Source: Bacillus sp. EAC
GTDB taxonomy: Bacteria > Bacillota > Bacilli > Bacillales > Bacillaceae_G
Length of the DNA stretch: 64,000 bases
Reading direction: 5' to 3'
Assembly (NCBI RefSeq): GCF_002156875.1
Contig: NZ_NCSY01000004.1
Location: 248,001-312,000, forward strand
Part shown: positions 1-8,772 of the stretch, piece by piece
Position numbering within the stretch: the first letter of the stretch is position 1
How the letters are laid out: every line of letters starts with the position of its first letter
Program-made: the position numbers and the translations under genes
The notes under the pieces: generated by a model
What the model was told of the DNA's origin: nothing
What the model saw: only the letters and a program-made list of their open reading frames with translations
Database searches by the model: none

Positions 1-220
1 CGAATTGGAAGGGACAAAATCGCCAGAAGCGGAAGTTTGTATAGGTGCGTATCTGCACTCTAAAGAAAGAATTAATGAATTAATATGGGAATGTGGAAGT
101 GGAAAAGAATTAAGAATAAAGGGCTTTGAACAAGATGTACTACATTGTAGTCGATTAAATAGCTACAATGTAGTCCCTAAATTGGAAAATAATTGTTTTA
201 TTGATGCGCTAAACCATTAA
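1..220 (+). CDS. C-terminal end of an unidentified protein (truncated by window start)
   Basis: An open frame runs in from the left edge and stops at 218-220, directly before a terminator. The first codons have no visible ribosome binding site, so the gene almost certainly begins outside the window and only about 72 C-terminal residues are visible. The visible part has two Cys residues (in EVCIG and WECGSG), a mixed charged composition and no membrane segment. I do not recognise the family. The terminator just after the stop supports a real gene end. Confidence 0.45.
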   Translation, partial: ELEGTKSPEAEVCIGAYLHSKERINELIWECGSGKELRIKGFEQDVLHCSRLNSYNVVPKLENNCFIDALNH

Positions 221-251
221 AAAGGATGAAGTATAAGTTCATCCTTTTTAA
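217..251. terminator. Bidirectional intrinsic terminator
   Basis: The arms AAAAAGGATGA (219-229) and TCATCCTTTTT (239-249) form an 11-bp stem with a 9-base loop and A/T tracts on both sides. It sits between two convergent genes and can serve both. Confidence 0.8.
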
Positions 252-1507
252 TGGTTGTATATCGAGTATAAACCAACATTTTTTAGTAAGATTTTGGGCT
301 TACTTCCATCTAAGTTAGCTACCCATAGATTCCCAACAATACCAAATTCACTTTTTCGTAACCATGTTATTTTATTCGAAGAAGAAGCATAAATTGGGTC
401 ATAATCACCTGCCCCGCTAGGAGGGTTTGTAATTTTTTTTTGTTTATGATTATGAAGGTCGATCACATATAAAGCAGGCTTAGGTCGTTTCTTTTCATCA
501 TTCGACCACTCACTTTCTTTCACTCTTGATACAACAATCGATGAATCATTACACCAGGAAAATGCTAATTCTGCAAAGCTAGGCGGAGTTAGATTTGCCG
601 AAGTAAAGGCTGGCATTTCTGTAATTTTCATTTTTTTATTTTTATAACCGAATACTAATCTGCCACCACCAGCGATATATCCTAATATATTTTTAGTTTG
701 AGCCCATTTGGGATCATCTAAATGTAGAATAATTTCATCTTGAACTTCAAAAACTTTTCCATTAGAAGATATGATACATAACATATCACTGTCCATCGAC
801 CAAGAAGCTGTAGGATTAACAATGAATGAAATCCATTTTTGACTTGGAGAGAATTGAAAGGAACGTGCATTAATTGCTGGAATCGTTGTATTTCCCTTCG
901 TTAAACTCTTAGGAATGACAAAGAATTGTTTAACATGGTTAGTTAAACTAGCAAGATTTTTAAAATCTTTGGGCAACGAAATTTTATATAGGATAGGGTT
1001 TGTCCAGCCATTTGGAGTTAAGGAAGCGGCTGAAGAAGCAATAAAACCTTTTCCGTTTGGAAGCCAATTATAATCATCAACACCTAAAGCAATATTATAA
1101 AAGTTCGTGAAATCAGAAATATTTAGTACACCGTAATCCTGAAAAGCAACAATATTCTTTGTAGGAGACCATTTAGGGTTCTGCCCATCACTGAATATTT
1201 TTTCTTCATTCTTAGTTTTCATATTATATACCCATATCTCAGAACGAGACGGATACGAGGCAGAAGGACCAGTTGGTATTTCTTTTTGATACAGAAGATA
1301 ATTTCCATCATAAGACCACTCTGGAGTATATTGATAGACCCCCGGTACTTTTGTAATTTTTTCTTCTTTGTTACTGATTTTTACCCAAACAAAACCATCT
1401 CGAACAAATGCAATTTTTAATGGTTTATCAGTAGTTTCTGCCTTTGCAAAATTAGTGGCAGTTAAATTAAAGACTATTAACATAAAGATAAGAATTTTTC
1501 GTTTCAA
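248..1507 (-). CDS. Secreted TolB/WD40-like beta-propeller protein
   Basis: This is a 419-residue protein with an N-terminal signal peptide (basic MKRK, hydrophobic stretch, AxA-like cleavage near residue 23), so it is probably exported. The rest carries repeated propeller blades of the TolB type, recognisable by PEWSYDGNYLLY, PKWSPTKNIVAF, FQFSPSQKWISF and PKWAQTKNILGY spaced along the chain. Such proteins usually act as extracytoplasmic scaffolds or sensors; no catalytic motif is visible. The start is a TTG preceded by GAGGTGATTGA. It is convergent with the truncated gene upstream and shares its terminator. Substrate and partner are unknown. Confidence 0.8.
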   Translation of the reverse strand: MKRKILIFMLIVFNLTATNFAKAETTDKPLKIAFVRDGFVWVKISNKEEKITKVPGVYQYTPEWSYDGNYLLYQKEIPTGPSASYPSRSEIWVYNMKTKNEEKIFSDGQNPKWSPTKNIVAFQDYGVLNISDFTNFYNIALGVDDYNWLPNGKGFIASSAASLTPNGWTNPILYKISLPKDFKNLASLTNHVKQFFVIPKSLTKGNTTIPAINARSFQFSPSQKWISFIVNPTASWSMDSDMLCIISSNGKVFEVQDEIILHLDDPKWAQTKNILGYIAGGGRLVFGYKNKKMKITEMPAFTSANLTPPSFAELAFSWCNDSSIVVSRVKESEWSNDEKKRPKPALYVIDLHNHKQKKITNPPSGAGDYDPIYASSSNKITWLRKSEFGIVGNLWVANLDGSKPKILLKNVGLYSIYNH

Positions 1508-1830
1508 TCAATCACCTCGAGATCCAAATTAGGTTTATTATTCTCAAGGAAATCAATAAATATCAATATAGTTATTCTCGCAAAAGAGTAACAATTGCTT
1601 TATAGAAATAAGCATTGTATTTTTCAACAGGATAAATAAAAAAGTAAACGAATAGTATTATTAAATGGAAAAAAAATGAAATGGCTTAAAAGATTTCAAT
1701 TGAAAACGACCCTCAAACACTTTTCTAACTCTAGATGAAATTCCTAAAACATTAGAAAGCCATTTAAAAGAAAATGGAAGCTAAACATGTTACTTGATAA
1801 TTGATTTGATTCAAATTAGGAGGTTATCGA
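1508..1830. other. Intergenic stretch, nothing clear
   Basis: This is 323 bp of very AT-rich DNA. A short open stretch at 1704-1784 (ending KENGS and a stop) reads like a protein C-terminus, but it has no start, no ribosome binding site and a stop just upstream, so it is at most a decayed fragment. The promoter of the propeller gene should lie near 1510-1600, but I could not assign it. Confidence 0.3.
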
Positions 1831-1953
1831 ATGTGGTGGTGGATCCTTATATTGGGTTTATTTTATTTACCAATGTTTTATAAATTAAATAAGAGAATTA
1901 GTTTATTAGAAGATGAGATAAGAGAATTAAAAGGTATAAAAAGAATTTATTAA
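1831..1953 (+). CDS. Small single-span membrane protein (40 aa)
   Basis: A 40-codon frame starts at ATG 1831 after a near-perfect AGGAGG (1818-1823) with 7-base spacing. It begins MWWWILILGLFYLPMFYKL, a short hydrophobic membrane segment, followed by a charged amphipathic helix (RISLLEDEIRELKG) with a leucine spacing that could form a short coiled coil. Small proteins of this layout are common in Bacillaceae and often go unannotated. The ribosome binding site and the clean topology are the main support. Function is unknown. Confidence 0.6.
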   Translation: MWWWILILGLFYLPMFYKLNKRISLLEDEIRELKGIKRIY

Positions 1954-2062
1954 AAGTAATGTACTTCTAGAATTTATAAAAAAGGTGAGCCCCAACCATG
2001 TACAAATCTAAATAGAAATAAAAAGGATGAAAATGCGATTTATATTTATCATCATGGTTTAA

Positions 2063-2212
2063 TTATTTACCTCATGGTTTGCTAATACTTCCGCAAAGAA
2101 CTTTGATTTTTATAGGAGCTGTGGATTTGAGATAAAGGATTTATCCGAAAATGGTGTCTGTGTATATCAGGGGTTTATAAATGCAAGAAAGCATGGGAAT
2201 AGATTGTTTTAA
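2063..2212 (+). pseudogene. Remnant of a GNAT acetyltransferase C-terminus
   Basis: A stop-free stretch ending at TAA 2210-2212 reads ANTSAKNFDFYRSCGFEI and then a beta-strand and tail. The pattern N-x-x-A-x-x-FYxxCGF is the classic last helix and strand of GNAT N-acetyltransferases. No start or ribosome binding site exists in this frame: a stop lies at 2060-2062, and the short frame opened by an upstream ATG (near 2031) closes at once. This looks like the 3-prime end of a decayed acetyltransferase gene. A VOC-family fragment is a less likely alternative. Confidence 0.45.
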
Positions 2213-2245
2213 TCTTAATAGATTTAATTTAAGGGGATATCTAAA

Positions 2246-2677
2246 ATGAATAAATGGATTGGGGCAGCCGGAGTTTGCATAAATAACGAAAATCAACTAT
2301 TAATGGTACTTCAAGGGAAACCGGAAGAAAAGAAAGTTTGGACTGTTCCTTCAGGTGCTCTAGAGCTTAATGAAACGATAGAAAATTGTTGCATAAGAGA
2401 GATAAGAGAAGAAACTGGATATGAAACGCGTATTGTAAAACCATTATTTATTAAGGAAGGTATTTCATACGGAATAACAGTAGAAGTACATTATTTTGAA
2501 GTAGAAGTTATTGGTGGTAAAGCACAAATTCAAGACCCTGATCATTTAATATATGAAATTGCTTGGAAAACTTCTGATAATATAATGAACCTGAAGCTTG
2601 CCTTTTTAGAGGACCGTGAATTATTAATAGGCTTACTAAAAGAGAAAAGTGAGAAAAACAACATATTGAAAAAATAG
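2246..2677 (+). CDS. NUDIX hydrolase
   Basis: This 143-residue protein carries a complete Nudix box at residues 37-59: G-x5-E-x7-RE-I-REE-T-GY. The box binds the divalent metal and the diphosphate of nucleoside-diphosphate-X substrates. Length and fold match small MutT-like housecleaning enzymes. AAGGGG precedes ATG 2246 at a normal distance. It stands alone, followed by a terminator shared with the convergent hpt gene. The exact substrate (oxidised nucleotide, ADP-ribose or other) cannot be read from the sequence. Confidence 0.85.
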   Translation: MNKWIGAAGVCINNENQLLMVLQGKPEEKKVWTVPSGALELNETIENCCIREIREETGYETRIVKPLFIKEGISYGITVEVHYFEVEVIGGKAQIQDPDHLIYEIAWKTSDNIMNLKLAFLEDRELLIGLLKEKSEKNNILKK

Positions 2678-2693
2678 GTATGCAATCATTTAA

Positions 2694-2724
2694 AAAGCCG
2701 CACGGTTAGCTTCCGAACGGCTTA
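2694..2724. terminator. Shared terminator between Nudix gene and hpt
   Basis: AAAGCCG (2694-2700) pairs with CGGCTT (2718-2723). A-rich DNA lies on the left and T-rich DNA on the right, between two convergent genes. Confidence 0.6.
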
Positions 2725-2734
2725 TTTCTATAAT

Positions 2735-3262
2735 CTAATATTCTTCGACAGTTGCAATATAAGGTAGATTTCGATAGTTTTGTGCATAATCAATTCCGTA
2801 ACCCACAATGAATTCATCTGGAATTACAAATCCTACATAGTCTACAGGTAAATTAACTTTTCTTCTTTCTGGTTTATCTAAGAGTGTGCAAATTTTAATG
2901 TCTTTTGGCTTATGCATTTGTAGGTGGTCTCTTAAAAAATGTAAAGTCAAACCACTATCGATGATATCTTCAACTACAACTACATTTTTATTTGTAATAT
3001 TTGCATCTAGATCTTTAAGCAATTTTACTTTGCCAGTCGATTCGGTTTGGTTACTATAACTTGAAACTGAAATAAAATCGACTTTAATATCACCTTTCAT
3101 TGCACGTATTAGATCAGCGGCAAATACAAATGAACCTTTTAAAACGATAATTAATACAATTGGTTCATTGTTAAAGTCCTTCTCAATTTCTTCACCGATT
3201 TGATTTACCCTATTTTTAATTTCAGCTTCTGAGATTAACGTATCTTTAATTCTGTATGGCAT
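2735..3262 (-). CDS. hpt: Hypoxanthine(-guanine) phosphoribosyltransferase
   Basis: This cytoplasmic purine salvage enzyme transfers phosphoribose from PRPP to hypoxanthine or guanine. The PRPP-binding loop VVVVEDIIDSGLT lies at residues 94-106, with the acidic pair Glu98-Asp99. LKGSFVFAADL near residue 41 is the typical loop I, and YVGFVIPDEFIVGYGID is the purine-binding C-terminal segment. The length of 175 matches the family. In most Bacilli hpt sits between tilS and ftsH. Here it is monocistronic and flanked by unrelated genes, so it may be a second copy; the rest of the genome would decide. Confidence 0.9.
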   Translation of the reverse strand: MPYRIKDTLISEAEIKNRVNQIGEEIEKDFNNEPIVLIIVLKGSFVFAADLIRAMKGDIKVDFISVSSYSNQTESTGKVKLLKDLDANITNKNVVVVEDIIDSGLTLHFLRDHLQMHKPKDIKICTLLDKPERRKVNLPVDYVGFVIPDEFIVGYGIDYAQNYRNLPYIATVEEY

Positions 3263-3400
3263 GTAATTAACCCTCTTTTACTAAGATAATTAGTGCGTTT
3301 AAATCATTCTCATATATTATTAAAACATACATAAGTATATCCAGTTTTACAATTTTTACTAAACTTATAATAGAAATTAATATTTTTGAGGTGAAATGTA

Positions 3401-3976
3401 ATGGTTAAGGAAAATCAAGAATTAAATATCGTTATTGGTGCAGGTGAGAATAATAATAATCCTGGTTGGCTCCATACTCAAGAAGAAGAATTAAATTTAA
3501 TGATAGAGTCAGACTGGGAAAACAAATTTCAACCTGGAGCAATTAATAAGATACTAGCTGAACATGTATGGGAGCACTTAACATTTGAAGAAGGTGTTCT
3601 AGCTGCAAGAGTTTGCTACAAGTTTTTAAAAGCTGGAGGACATGTCCGTTGTGCTGTACCTGATGGATATTTTCCAAATGAAGAATATCAACGAACTGTA
3701 AAAATTGGTGGACCTGGACCACTCGACCATCCAGCTGCTAGTCATAAAATTGTTTTTAATTACCACACGATTACATCAATGTTTGAAAAAGCTGGTTTTA
3801 CTGTTCAATTACTCGAGTATTGTGACGAAAATGGTGAATTTCACTTTATAGAATGGAATCCAGGGGATGGTGTGATTTATCGTTCAAAACCTTATGATCA
3901 TCGTAATCAAAATGGAGAACTAGGATTTGTATCTTTAATTGTAGATGCAATAAAACCGAATTCTGATATGAAATAG
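3401..3976 (+). CDS. Predicted SAM-dependent methyltransferase-like protein (COG4627 type)
   Basis: This 191-residue protein resembles the small predicted methyltransferases of COG4627. The segment AEHVWEHLTFEEG followed by FLKAGGHVRCAVPDG corresponds to the middle and post-motif strands of a class I methyltransferase. The N-terminal glycine-rich SAM motif is short (VIGAGENNNNPGW). The protein therefore lacks a full Rossmann N-terminus and may be a reduced family member. GAGGTGA lies before ATG 3401. It stands alone between hpt (divergent) and the FAD-Rieske gene. Substrate is unknown. Confidence 0.7.
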   Translation: MVKENQELNIVIGAGENNNNPGWLHTQEEELNLMIESDWENKFQPGAINKILAEHVWEHLTFEEGVLAARVCYKFLKAGGHVRCAVPDGYFPNEEYQRTVKIGGPGPLDHPAASHKIVFNYHTITSMFEKAGFTVQLLEYCDENGEFHFIEWNPGDGVIYRSKPYDHRNQNGELGFVSLIVDAIKPNSDMK

Positions 3977-4078
3977 GAATCAAGATAAATTAAGCTAAGT
4001 TTATAGTGGTGAATGAATTTTAATGAAGTACCTTCAGTTTGGTAATAATAGCCATATACCAAATTTGGAGGTTTTTTT

Positions 4079-5620
4079 ATGAACGAAAAAATTGACTATA
4101 ATGGCTTACCAAAACATTCAAAGCCTTTATGGAGAAGTGGTTTAAACGTACCTACGTTCCCAACTTATAATGATGATCAGGAATTTGATGTTGTAATTGT
4201 CGGTGGAGGAATTACTGGAATCACAGCAGCATATTTTCTTACACAAGCTGGAATGAAAGTAGCACTGCTTGAAGCAAATAAAATACTAAATGGAGCGACA
4301 GGTCATACAACCGCAAAAGTAACAGCTCAACATGATTTAATCTATCATGAGATGATTGAACATTTTGGATTCGAAAAGACGAAAATATATTATGAATCAA
4401 CTAAACATGCGATGAGTTTTATTAAAAAATACTGCACTGATAATCAGCTAGATTGCAATTATGAGATTCAAGATGCGACTATTTATACAAATTCAGATGC
4501 ATACATAACTAAATTAAAACAAGAACTAAGGGCATATGAATTACTAGGAATAGATTCCTCACACTCAGAAACAATTCGATTGCCGTTACAAACTAAATTT
4601 TCTATTTCAATGAACAAGCAAGCGCAATTCCATCCTTTAAAATATTTAATCAATTTATTAAAAGAATCAATTGAAAATGGATTAAGTGTACATGAGGAAA
4701 CGGTAGCAATTGATGTTGAAACTGGGAAGATTCTAACCGTAATCACTCAAAGTGGTAGAAGAATTAAATGTAAACATGTAGTAAGTGCATCTCATTTTCC
4801 TTTCTATGATGGGAACCAAATGTTCTTCTCTAAAATGTACGCTGATCGTTCATATGTTTTGGCAGCGAAGCTTAAAACACAATTTCCAGGAGGGATGTAT
4901 TTAAGTGCAGAGGATCCAAAAAGATCATTAAGAACCATTAAATTCAATGATGAAGAATTAGTCCTTATTGGAGGGGAAAGTCATAAAACTGGCCAAGAAA
5001 CTCGTACAATGAGTTTTTATGAAAATTTACAACAATTCGGCGAAGAAACGTTTGGGATTGAAGAGGTAAAATTTAGATGGTCTACTCAAGATTTAATTAC
5101 GCTCGATAAAATGCCCTATATAGGACGTCTATCTAAGAAGAATAGTAATATTTATGTAGCTACAGGATTTCGTAAGTGGGGTATGACAAATGGCACCGTA
5201 TCTGCGAAGTTAATTAGTAATTTAATTTTAGAAAAAGAAGCAATAGATGCAGAATTATTTTCACCTTCTAGATTTCAAGCAGATCCAAGTATCAAACATT
5301 TCTTAATGCAAAATATTGATGTTGCAAAACACTTGATTGAAGGGAAGCTAGAGCCAGTTTCTCGTAAAGTAGAAGATTTATATACTGATGAAGGATCTGT
5401 CGTTAGCATAGAGGGTAAGAGAGTTGGAGCTTATAAGGATGTAAATGGAAAAGTACATTGTGTGGACACTACTTGTACTCATCTAGGTTGTGAAGTTGAG
5501 TGGAATAACGGTGAAAAATCATGGGACTGTCCATGTCATGGTTCTAGATTTTCCATTTATGGAGAAGTATTAGAAGGACCAGCAGATTCACCTTTAAAAC
5601 AAGTATTTTTCAATAATTAA
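4079..5620 (+). CDS. FAD-dependent oxidoreductase fused to a C-terminal Rieske [2Fe-2S] domain
   Basis: This 513-residue fusion protein begins with a DAO-type flavin domain, seen from the dinucleotide fold DVVIVGGGITGITAAYFL near residue 38 and the second FAD motif YVATGFRKWGMTNG near residue 360. The last 100 residues are a Rieske domain with CTHLGC and CPCHGSRF, giving the Cys-x-His and Cys-x2-His cluster ligands. Such proteins are predicted to pass electrons between the flavin and the iron-sulfur cluster. The substrate is unknown; the flavin half resembles glycine/sarcosine oxidase-like enzymes. GGAGG precedes ATG 4079. An SDR gene follows 48 bp downstream and may be cotranscribed. Confidence 0.85.
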   Translation: MNEKIDYNGLPKHSKPLWRSGLNVPTFPTYNDDQEFDVVIVGGGITGITAAYFLTQAGMKVALLEANKILNGATGHTTAKVTAQHDLIYHEMIEHFGFEKTKIYYESTKHAMSFIKKYCTDNQLDCNYEIQDATIYTNSDAYITKLKQELRAYELLGIDSSHSETIRLPLQTKFSISMNKQAQFHPLKYLINLLKESIENGLSVHEETVAIDVETGKILTVITQSGRRIKCKHVVSASHFPFYDGNQMFFSKMYADRSYVLAAKLKTQFPGGMYLSAEDPKRSLRTIKFNDEELVLIGGESHKTGQETRTMSFYENLQQFGEETFGIEEVKFRWSTQDLITLDKMPYIGRLSKKNSNIYVATGFRKWGMTNGTVSAKLISNLILEKEAIDAELFSPSRFQADPSIKHFLMQNIDVAKHLIEGKLEPVSRKVEDLYTDEGSVVSIEGKRVGAYKDVNGKVHCVDTTCTHLGCEVEWNNGEKSWDCPCHGSRFSIYGEVLEGPADSPLKQVFFNN

Positions 5621-5668
5621 CATTTCAACAATTTTAAGATAGAGAGAATTAAATTAGAGGAGAAAAAG

Positions 5669-6436
5669 ATGAACAAAAATAAAATAGCAGTCATTACTGG
5701 AGCAAGTCGCTTAAATGGGATTGGAGCTTCAATTTGTCACGCATTAGCTGACGATGGTTTTGATATATTTTTTACATATTGGACTAATTATGACTTAGAA
5801 ATGCCATGGGGTGTTGAAGCTAACGAGCCAATCAAATTGAAAGACGAATTAAAAAGCAAAGGGGTAAAAGTTGCATCTCTCGAAATTGATTTAACAAAAG
5901 AGGATGCACCATATGAACTCTTTCAAAGAGTCATAAGTGAACTTGGAAACCCGAGTGTATTAGTTAATAATGCTGCTTATTCTACAAATAATGATTTTAC
6001 AAATTTAACGCATCAAGAGCTTTATAAACATTATGCTGTAAACATTCAAGCTACAACTTTATTAAGTATCCTTTTTGCTCAAAATTTTAAATCTACGTAC
6101 GGTGGTAGAATTGTTAATATAACATCAGGTCAATTTAAAGGGCCGATGCCAGGTGAACTTGCATATGCGACAACCAAAGGCGCGATTGATGCATTAACGA
6201 TTACATTAGCTGCAGAGGTTGCAAAGTTAGGAATCACAGTAAATGCAGTAAATCCTGGTCCTACAAATACTGGATGGATGACGGATCAGATTGAAAAACA
6301 GTTATTACCTGCATTTCCATTTGGTCGAATAGGCGAACCTCGTGACGTGGCTAAACTAATTAAGTTTCTAGTAAGTGAAGATGGTGACTGGATTACCGGC
6401 CAAATTCTACATTCTGAAGGTGGATTTATGCGCTAA
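5669..6436 (+). CDS. Short-chain dehydrogenase/reductase (FabG-like SDR)
   Basis: This 255-residue classical SDR has an N-terminal cofactor motif TGASRLNGIGASI (a looser spacing than the usual TGxxxGxG), the strand motif LVNNAAYS, catalytic Ser in VNITSGQ, and Tyr/Lys in YATTKGA. The C-terminus NAVNPGPTNTGWM is typical of the family. It is likely an NAD(P)H-dependent carbonyl reductase. Its cofactor loop differs from textbook FabG, so a direct fatty-acid role is not assumed. It lies 48 bp after the FAD-Rieske gene, with its own AGAGGAG site, and is followed by a strong terminator. Confidence 0.85.
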   Translation: MNKNKIAVITGASRLNGIGASICHALADDGFDIFFTYWTNYDLEMPWGVEANEPIKLKDELKSKGVKVASLEIDLTKEDAPYELFQRVISELGNPSVLVNNAAYSTNNDFTNLTHQELYKHYAVNIQATTLLSILFAQNFKSTYGGRIVNITSGQFKGPMPGELAYATTKGAIDALTITLAAEVAKLGITVNAVNPGPTNTGWMTDQIEKQLLPAFPFGRIGEPRDVAKLIKFLVSEDGDWITGQILHSEGGFMR

Positions 6437-6470
6437 AAAAGCTGCATGATATTAAATAAAACATTTAAAT

Positions 6471-6512
6471 AAAAAAACTGTGTAAAGCGTGAATCTTTAC
6501 ACAGTTTTTTAT
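6471..6512. terminator. Strong bidirectional terminator
   Basis: ACTGTGTAAAG (6478-6488) pairs with CTTTACACAGT (6495-6505), with A7 before and T6 after. It lies between convergent SDR and GNAT genes. Confidence 0.9.
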
Positions 6513-7057
6513 TTAGAATGAATTGCATCATATTCCATTACATAGCAATCTCTATACTCTCCTTCATGCCACTCATGCTTAGGGAGTAGTTTAACGCGCT
6601 TAAAGCCGCATTTTTCATAACAAGAAATGGCTCTACTATTCCATGTTTGAGGATCCATTACTACCTTATCAGCTTTAAGATGATTTACTAAGTATTCAAC
6701 TGTTGAAGATACTAATTGCCTACCAATTCCTCGGTTCCAAAAATCTACTTCTCCTATAAATTGATCCATACCAAATAAAATATCGGTAGAATTTTCATAT
6801 CCATATTCATTTTTTGAATAATCATCTAGCTTGTAAAATTGAATATAACCAATTTCTTGTTCCTTAAAACTTACGATACACATTTGTACTGCTTCATCTT
6901 TATTCAAAAAAACACTTCGTACTTTTTCTTCATCAAATGAGTTATCTCGTCCTTCGTAATACTGTAGAACATTGGGGTCTGATAGCCACTTACTTAAAAA
7001 GGGAGTATCTGACTCATTTAATTGACGAATCGTTAAATTATCTTTTTCAAAAATCAT
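6509..7057 (-). CDS. GNAT N-acetyltransferase, AAC(6')-like
   Basis: The 182-residue protein opens with LTIRQLNESDTPFLSKWLSDPNVL and ends with KVVMDPQTWNSRAISCYEKCGFKRV, a layout shared with AAC(6')-type aminoglycoside and related acetyltransferases. The acetyl-CoA loop is WNRGIGRQL. An upstream ATG gives ten extra residues, but AGGAGG lies 7 bases before ATG 7057, which I take as the start. The resemblance suggests acetylation of an amino group on a small molecule; resistance activity cannot be claimed from sequence. Confidence 0.8.
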   Translation of the reverse strand: MIFEKDNLTIRQLNESDTPFLSKWLSDPNVLQYYEGRDNSFDEEKVRSVFLNKDEAVQMCIVSFKEQEIGYIQFYKLDDYSKNEYGYENSTDILFGMDQFIGEVDFWNRGIGRQLVSSTVEYLVNHLKADKVVMDPQTWNSRAISCYEKCGFKRVKLLPKHEWHEGEYRDCYVMEYDAIHSK

Positions 7058-7286
7058 TATTTTCCTCCTACTTTTAAACAAAAACATATGTGTATTAATT
7101 CCGTTTAATAAAAAGAAACCCTTCTCAGAAATTAATAAGTAGAAGGAAATCGTTTAAATCTGAAGAATTTATACACTTTAATTTTATTTTGATTGAAAAA
7201 TTCAGATTTATTTTTTGACATACAACAAAGAGATTAGTTGCATGTGTGAATGGAAATATTCTTATTAATAAGGGAGAAATATTTAT

Positions 7287-7733
7287 ATGCCTTTATCACG
7301 TGAAGTCTTATTGAAACATAGCAATGATATGATAAAATGGGTTCTTTCATTAAAGAAATTATCAGATTGTAAATGGAGAACCGAAATTGCTGAAGGAAAG
7401 TGGACGATTGCAGAAATTATTTCACATTTACATGCATGGGATTATTATATGATTGATTCGAGACTCTCGATTCATAATGGGGAATTTCCATCTCCTCCTG
7501 ATGTTGATGAGTATAATTCATTTGCGGCAGAATACGGAAGAAATGAAACAAAAGGAAGAGTAATAAACACATTTATAAACAAACGAAACAAATTAAATGA
7601 ATTACTTAAAGGATTTGAGGAAGATGATTTAATCATTCCATTTTATAGAAACTATTCCATTTTAGAGTACTTAGAAGGAACAGTTGAACACGATTTACAT
7701 CATAAAAAGCAAATTTTACGAATCATAGATTAA
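7287..7733 (+). CDS. DinB-family protein
   Basis: This 148-residue four-helix protein of the DinB/YfiT superfamily shows the first metal-ligand region in WTIAEIISHLHAWD and the last in VEHDLHHKKQI, which supply the His ligands of the family. Members include thiol-transferases and many proteins without known role. It stands alone: the intergenic region to the divergent GNAT is about 230 bp, and a terminator follows. No partner or substrate is indicated. Confidence 0.8.
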   Translation: MPLSREVLLKHSNDMIKWVLSLKKLSDCKWRTEIAEGKWTIAEIISHLHAWDYYMIDSRLSIHNGEFPSPPDVDEYNSFAAEYGRNETKGRVINTFINKRNKLNELLKGFEEDDLIIPFYRNYSILEYLEGTVEHDLHHKKQILRIID

Positions 7734-7736
7734 AGC

Positions 7737-7776
7737 AGAAGAGGATCTCATTGTTTGGTGAGTACCTCTTCTTTTG
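7737..7776. terminator. Intrinsic terminator
   Basis: AGAAGAGG (7737-7744) pairs with CCTCTTCT (7765-7772), extended by weaker inner pairing, and is followed by TTTT. It serves the DinB gene and the convergent oxidoreductase. Confidence 0.75.
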
Positions 7777-7785
7777 CTAATGTAA

Positions 7786-8724
7786 TTATTCGTGAATTTT
7801 TAAAATGATTCGCCCATTCCCATGACCGGTTTGACTTAATTTATGTGCCTCTGCTACTTCATTCAACCGAAAACTTTTTGATATATTAGCAGTTAATTCT
7901 TTTTGGGCGATTAATTTCGCTATTTTAGAAAATACTTCGTTAGTTGGTATCTGGGTTGGTTTAATGGCAGTAATATTTAATTGTTTCGCGATTTCAACAT
8001 TAGGAAAAGCAACAATCGAAACAATTGTCCCTCCTGCTTTCACAATAGACCAAGAACGATCTAACGTATCGCCGCCAATTGTATCAAGAACAATATCTAC
8101 CTTGTCTACAACTTTTTCAAATTGAGTTTGAGTGTAGTCAATCACAGAATTTGCTCCCAATGCTTTAACAAATTCCAAGTTTTTCGTTGAAGCAGTTCCG
8201 ATTACTTCGGCACCAACTAATTTGGCAAGTTGAACTGCAAATTGACCGACTCCACCCGCCGCACCGTGTATAAGAACCTTGTTCCCTTTTTTTAAACCAC
8301 TCTCAGTAATCAACGCATGCCAAGCTGTAGCTGCACCTCCAGATATCGTTACAGCTTCTTCAAATGTTAATCCTGTAGGCATTAATACAATATCACATTC
8401 TTTTATTGCTAAATATTCTGTATATGCCCCGTTTGGACTTCTCCCAAATACCATTTGTCCAACCTTTATCTCTTTAACAGATTTCCCGATTGCTACAACA
8501 ACTCCAGAAAAAGATGTACCTGGAGTATATGGGAAATTCATTGGATTAAATTTTTGGAGATATCCTTGTCTAATTTTCCAATCAATTGGAAGCACAGCTG
8601 CGACATGAACACGCACAAGTACTTCATTGTTTGAAGGCTGAGGGCATTCTATCTGCTCATATTTTAAAACATCGGTATTTCCATATTCATGTACTCTAAT
8701 TGTATTAATCATTGAAGGTAACAT
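7786..8724 (-). CDS. NADP-dependent quinone oxidoreductase (zinc-less MDR family)
   Basis: This 312-residue medium-chain dehydrogenase/reductase of the zeta-crystallin type has a GroES-like N-terminal half, then the nucleotide-binding motif HGAAGGVGQFAVQLAK near residue 150. The Cys/His zinc ligands of alcohol dehydrogenases are absent, which points to NADPH:quinone or enone reduction. The start follows AAAGGGGG closely. It is divergent from a MarR regulator across a 147-bp region with three copies of one motif, so it is the probable MarR target, as in redox- or electrophile-responsive MarR pairs. Confidence 0.85.
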   Translation of the reverse strand: MLPSMINTIRVHEYGNTDVLKYEQIECPQPSNNEVLVRVHVAAVLPIDWKIRQGYLQKFNPMNFPYTPGTSFSGVVVAIGKSVKEIKVGQMVFGRSPNGAYTEYLAIKECDIVLMPTGLTFEEAVTISGGAATAWHALITESGLKKGNKVLIHGAAGGVGQFAVQLAKLVGAEVIGTASTKNLEFVKALGANSVIDYTQTQFEKVVDKVDIVLDTIGGDTLDRSWSIVKAGGTIVSIVAFPNVEIAKQLNITAIKPTQIPTNEVFSKIAKLIAQKELTANISKSFRLNEVAEAHKLSQTGHGNGRIILKIHE

Positions 8725-8772
8725 ATTTCCCCCTTTGAACTTTATTTAAGAACTTTACAGTGTATAAACAAA

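Noticed and set aside
1704-1784. Short stretch resembling a protein C-terminus
   Set aside because: It has an in-frame stop immediately upstream and no recognisable family; too weak to call a pseudogene.
4483-4746. Minus-strand open frame inside the FAD-Rieske gene
   Set aside because: It is fully enclosed in a strongly supported gene on the other strand, with no start signal.
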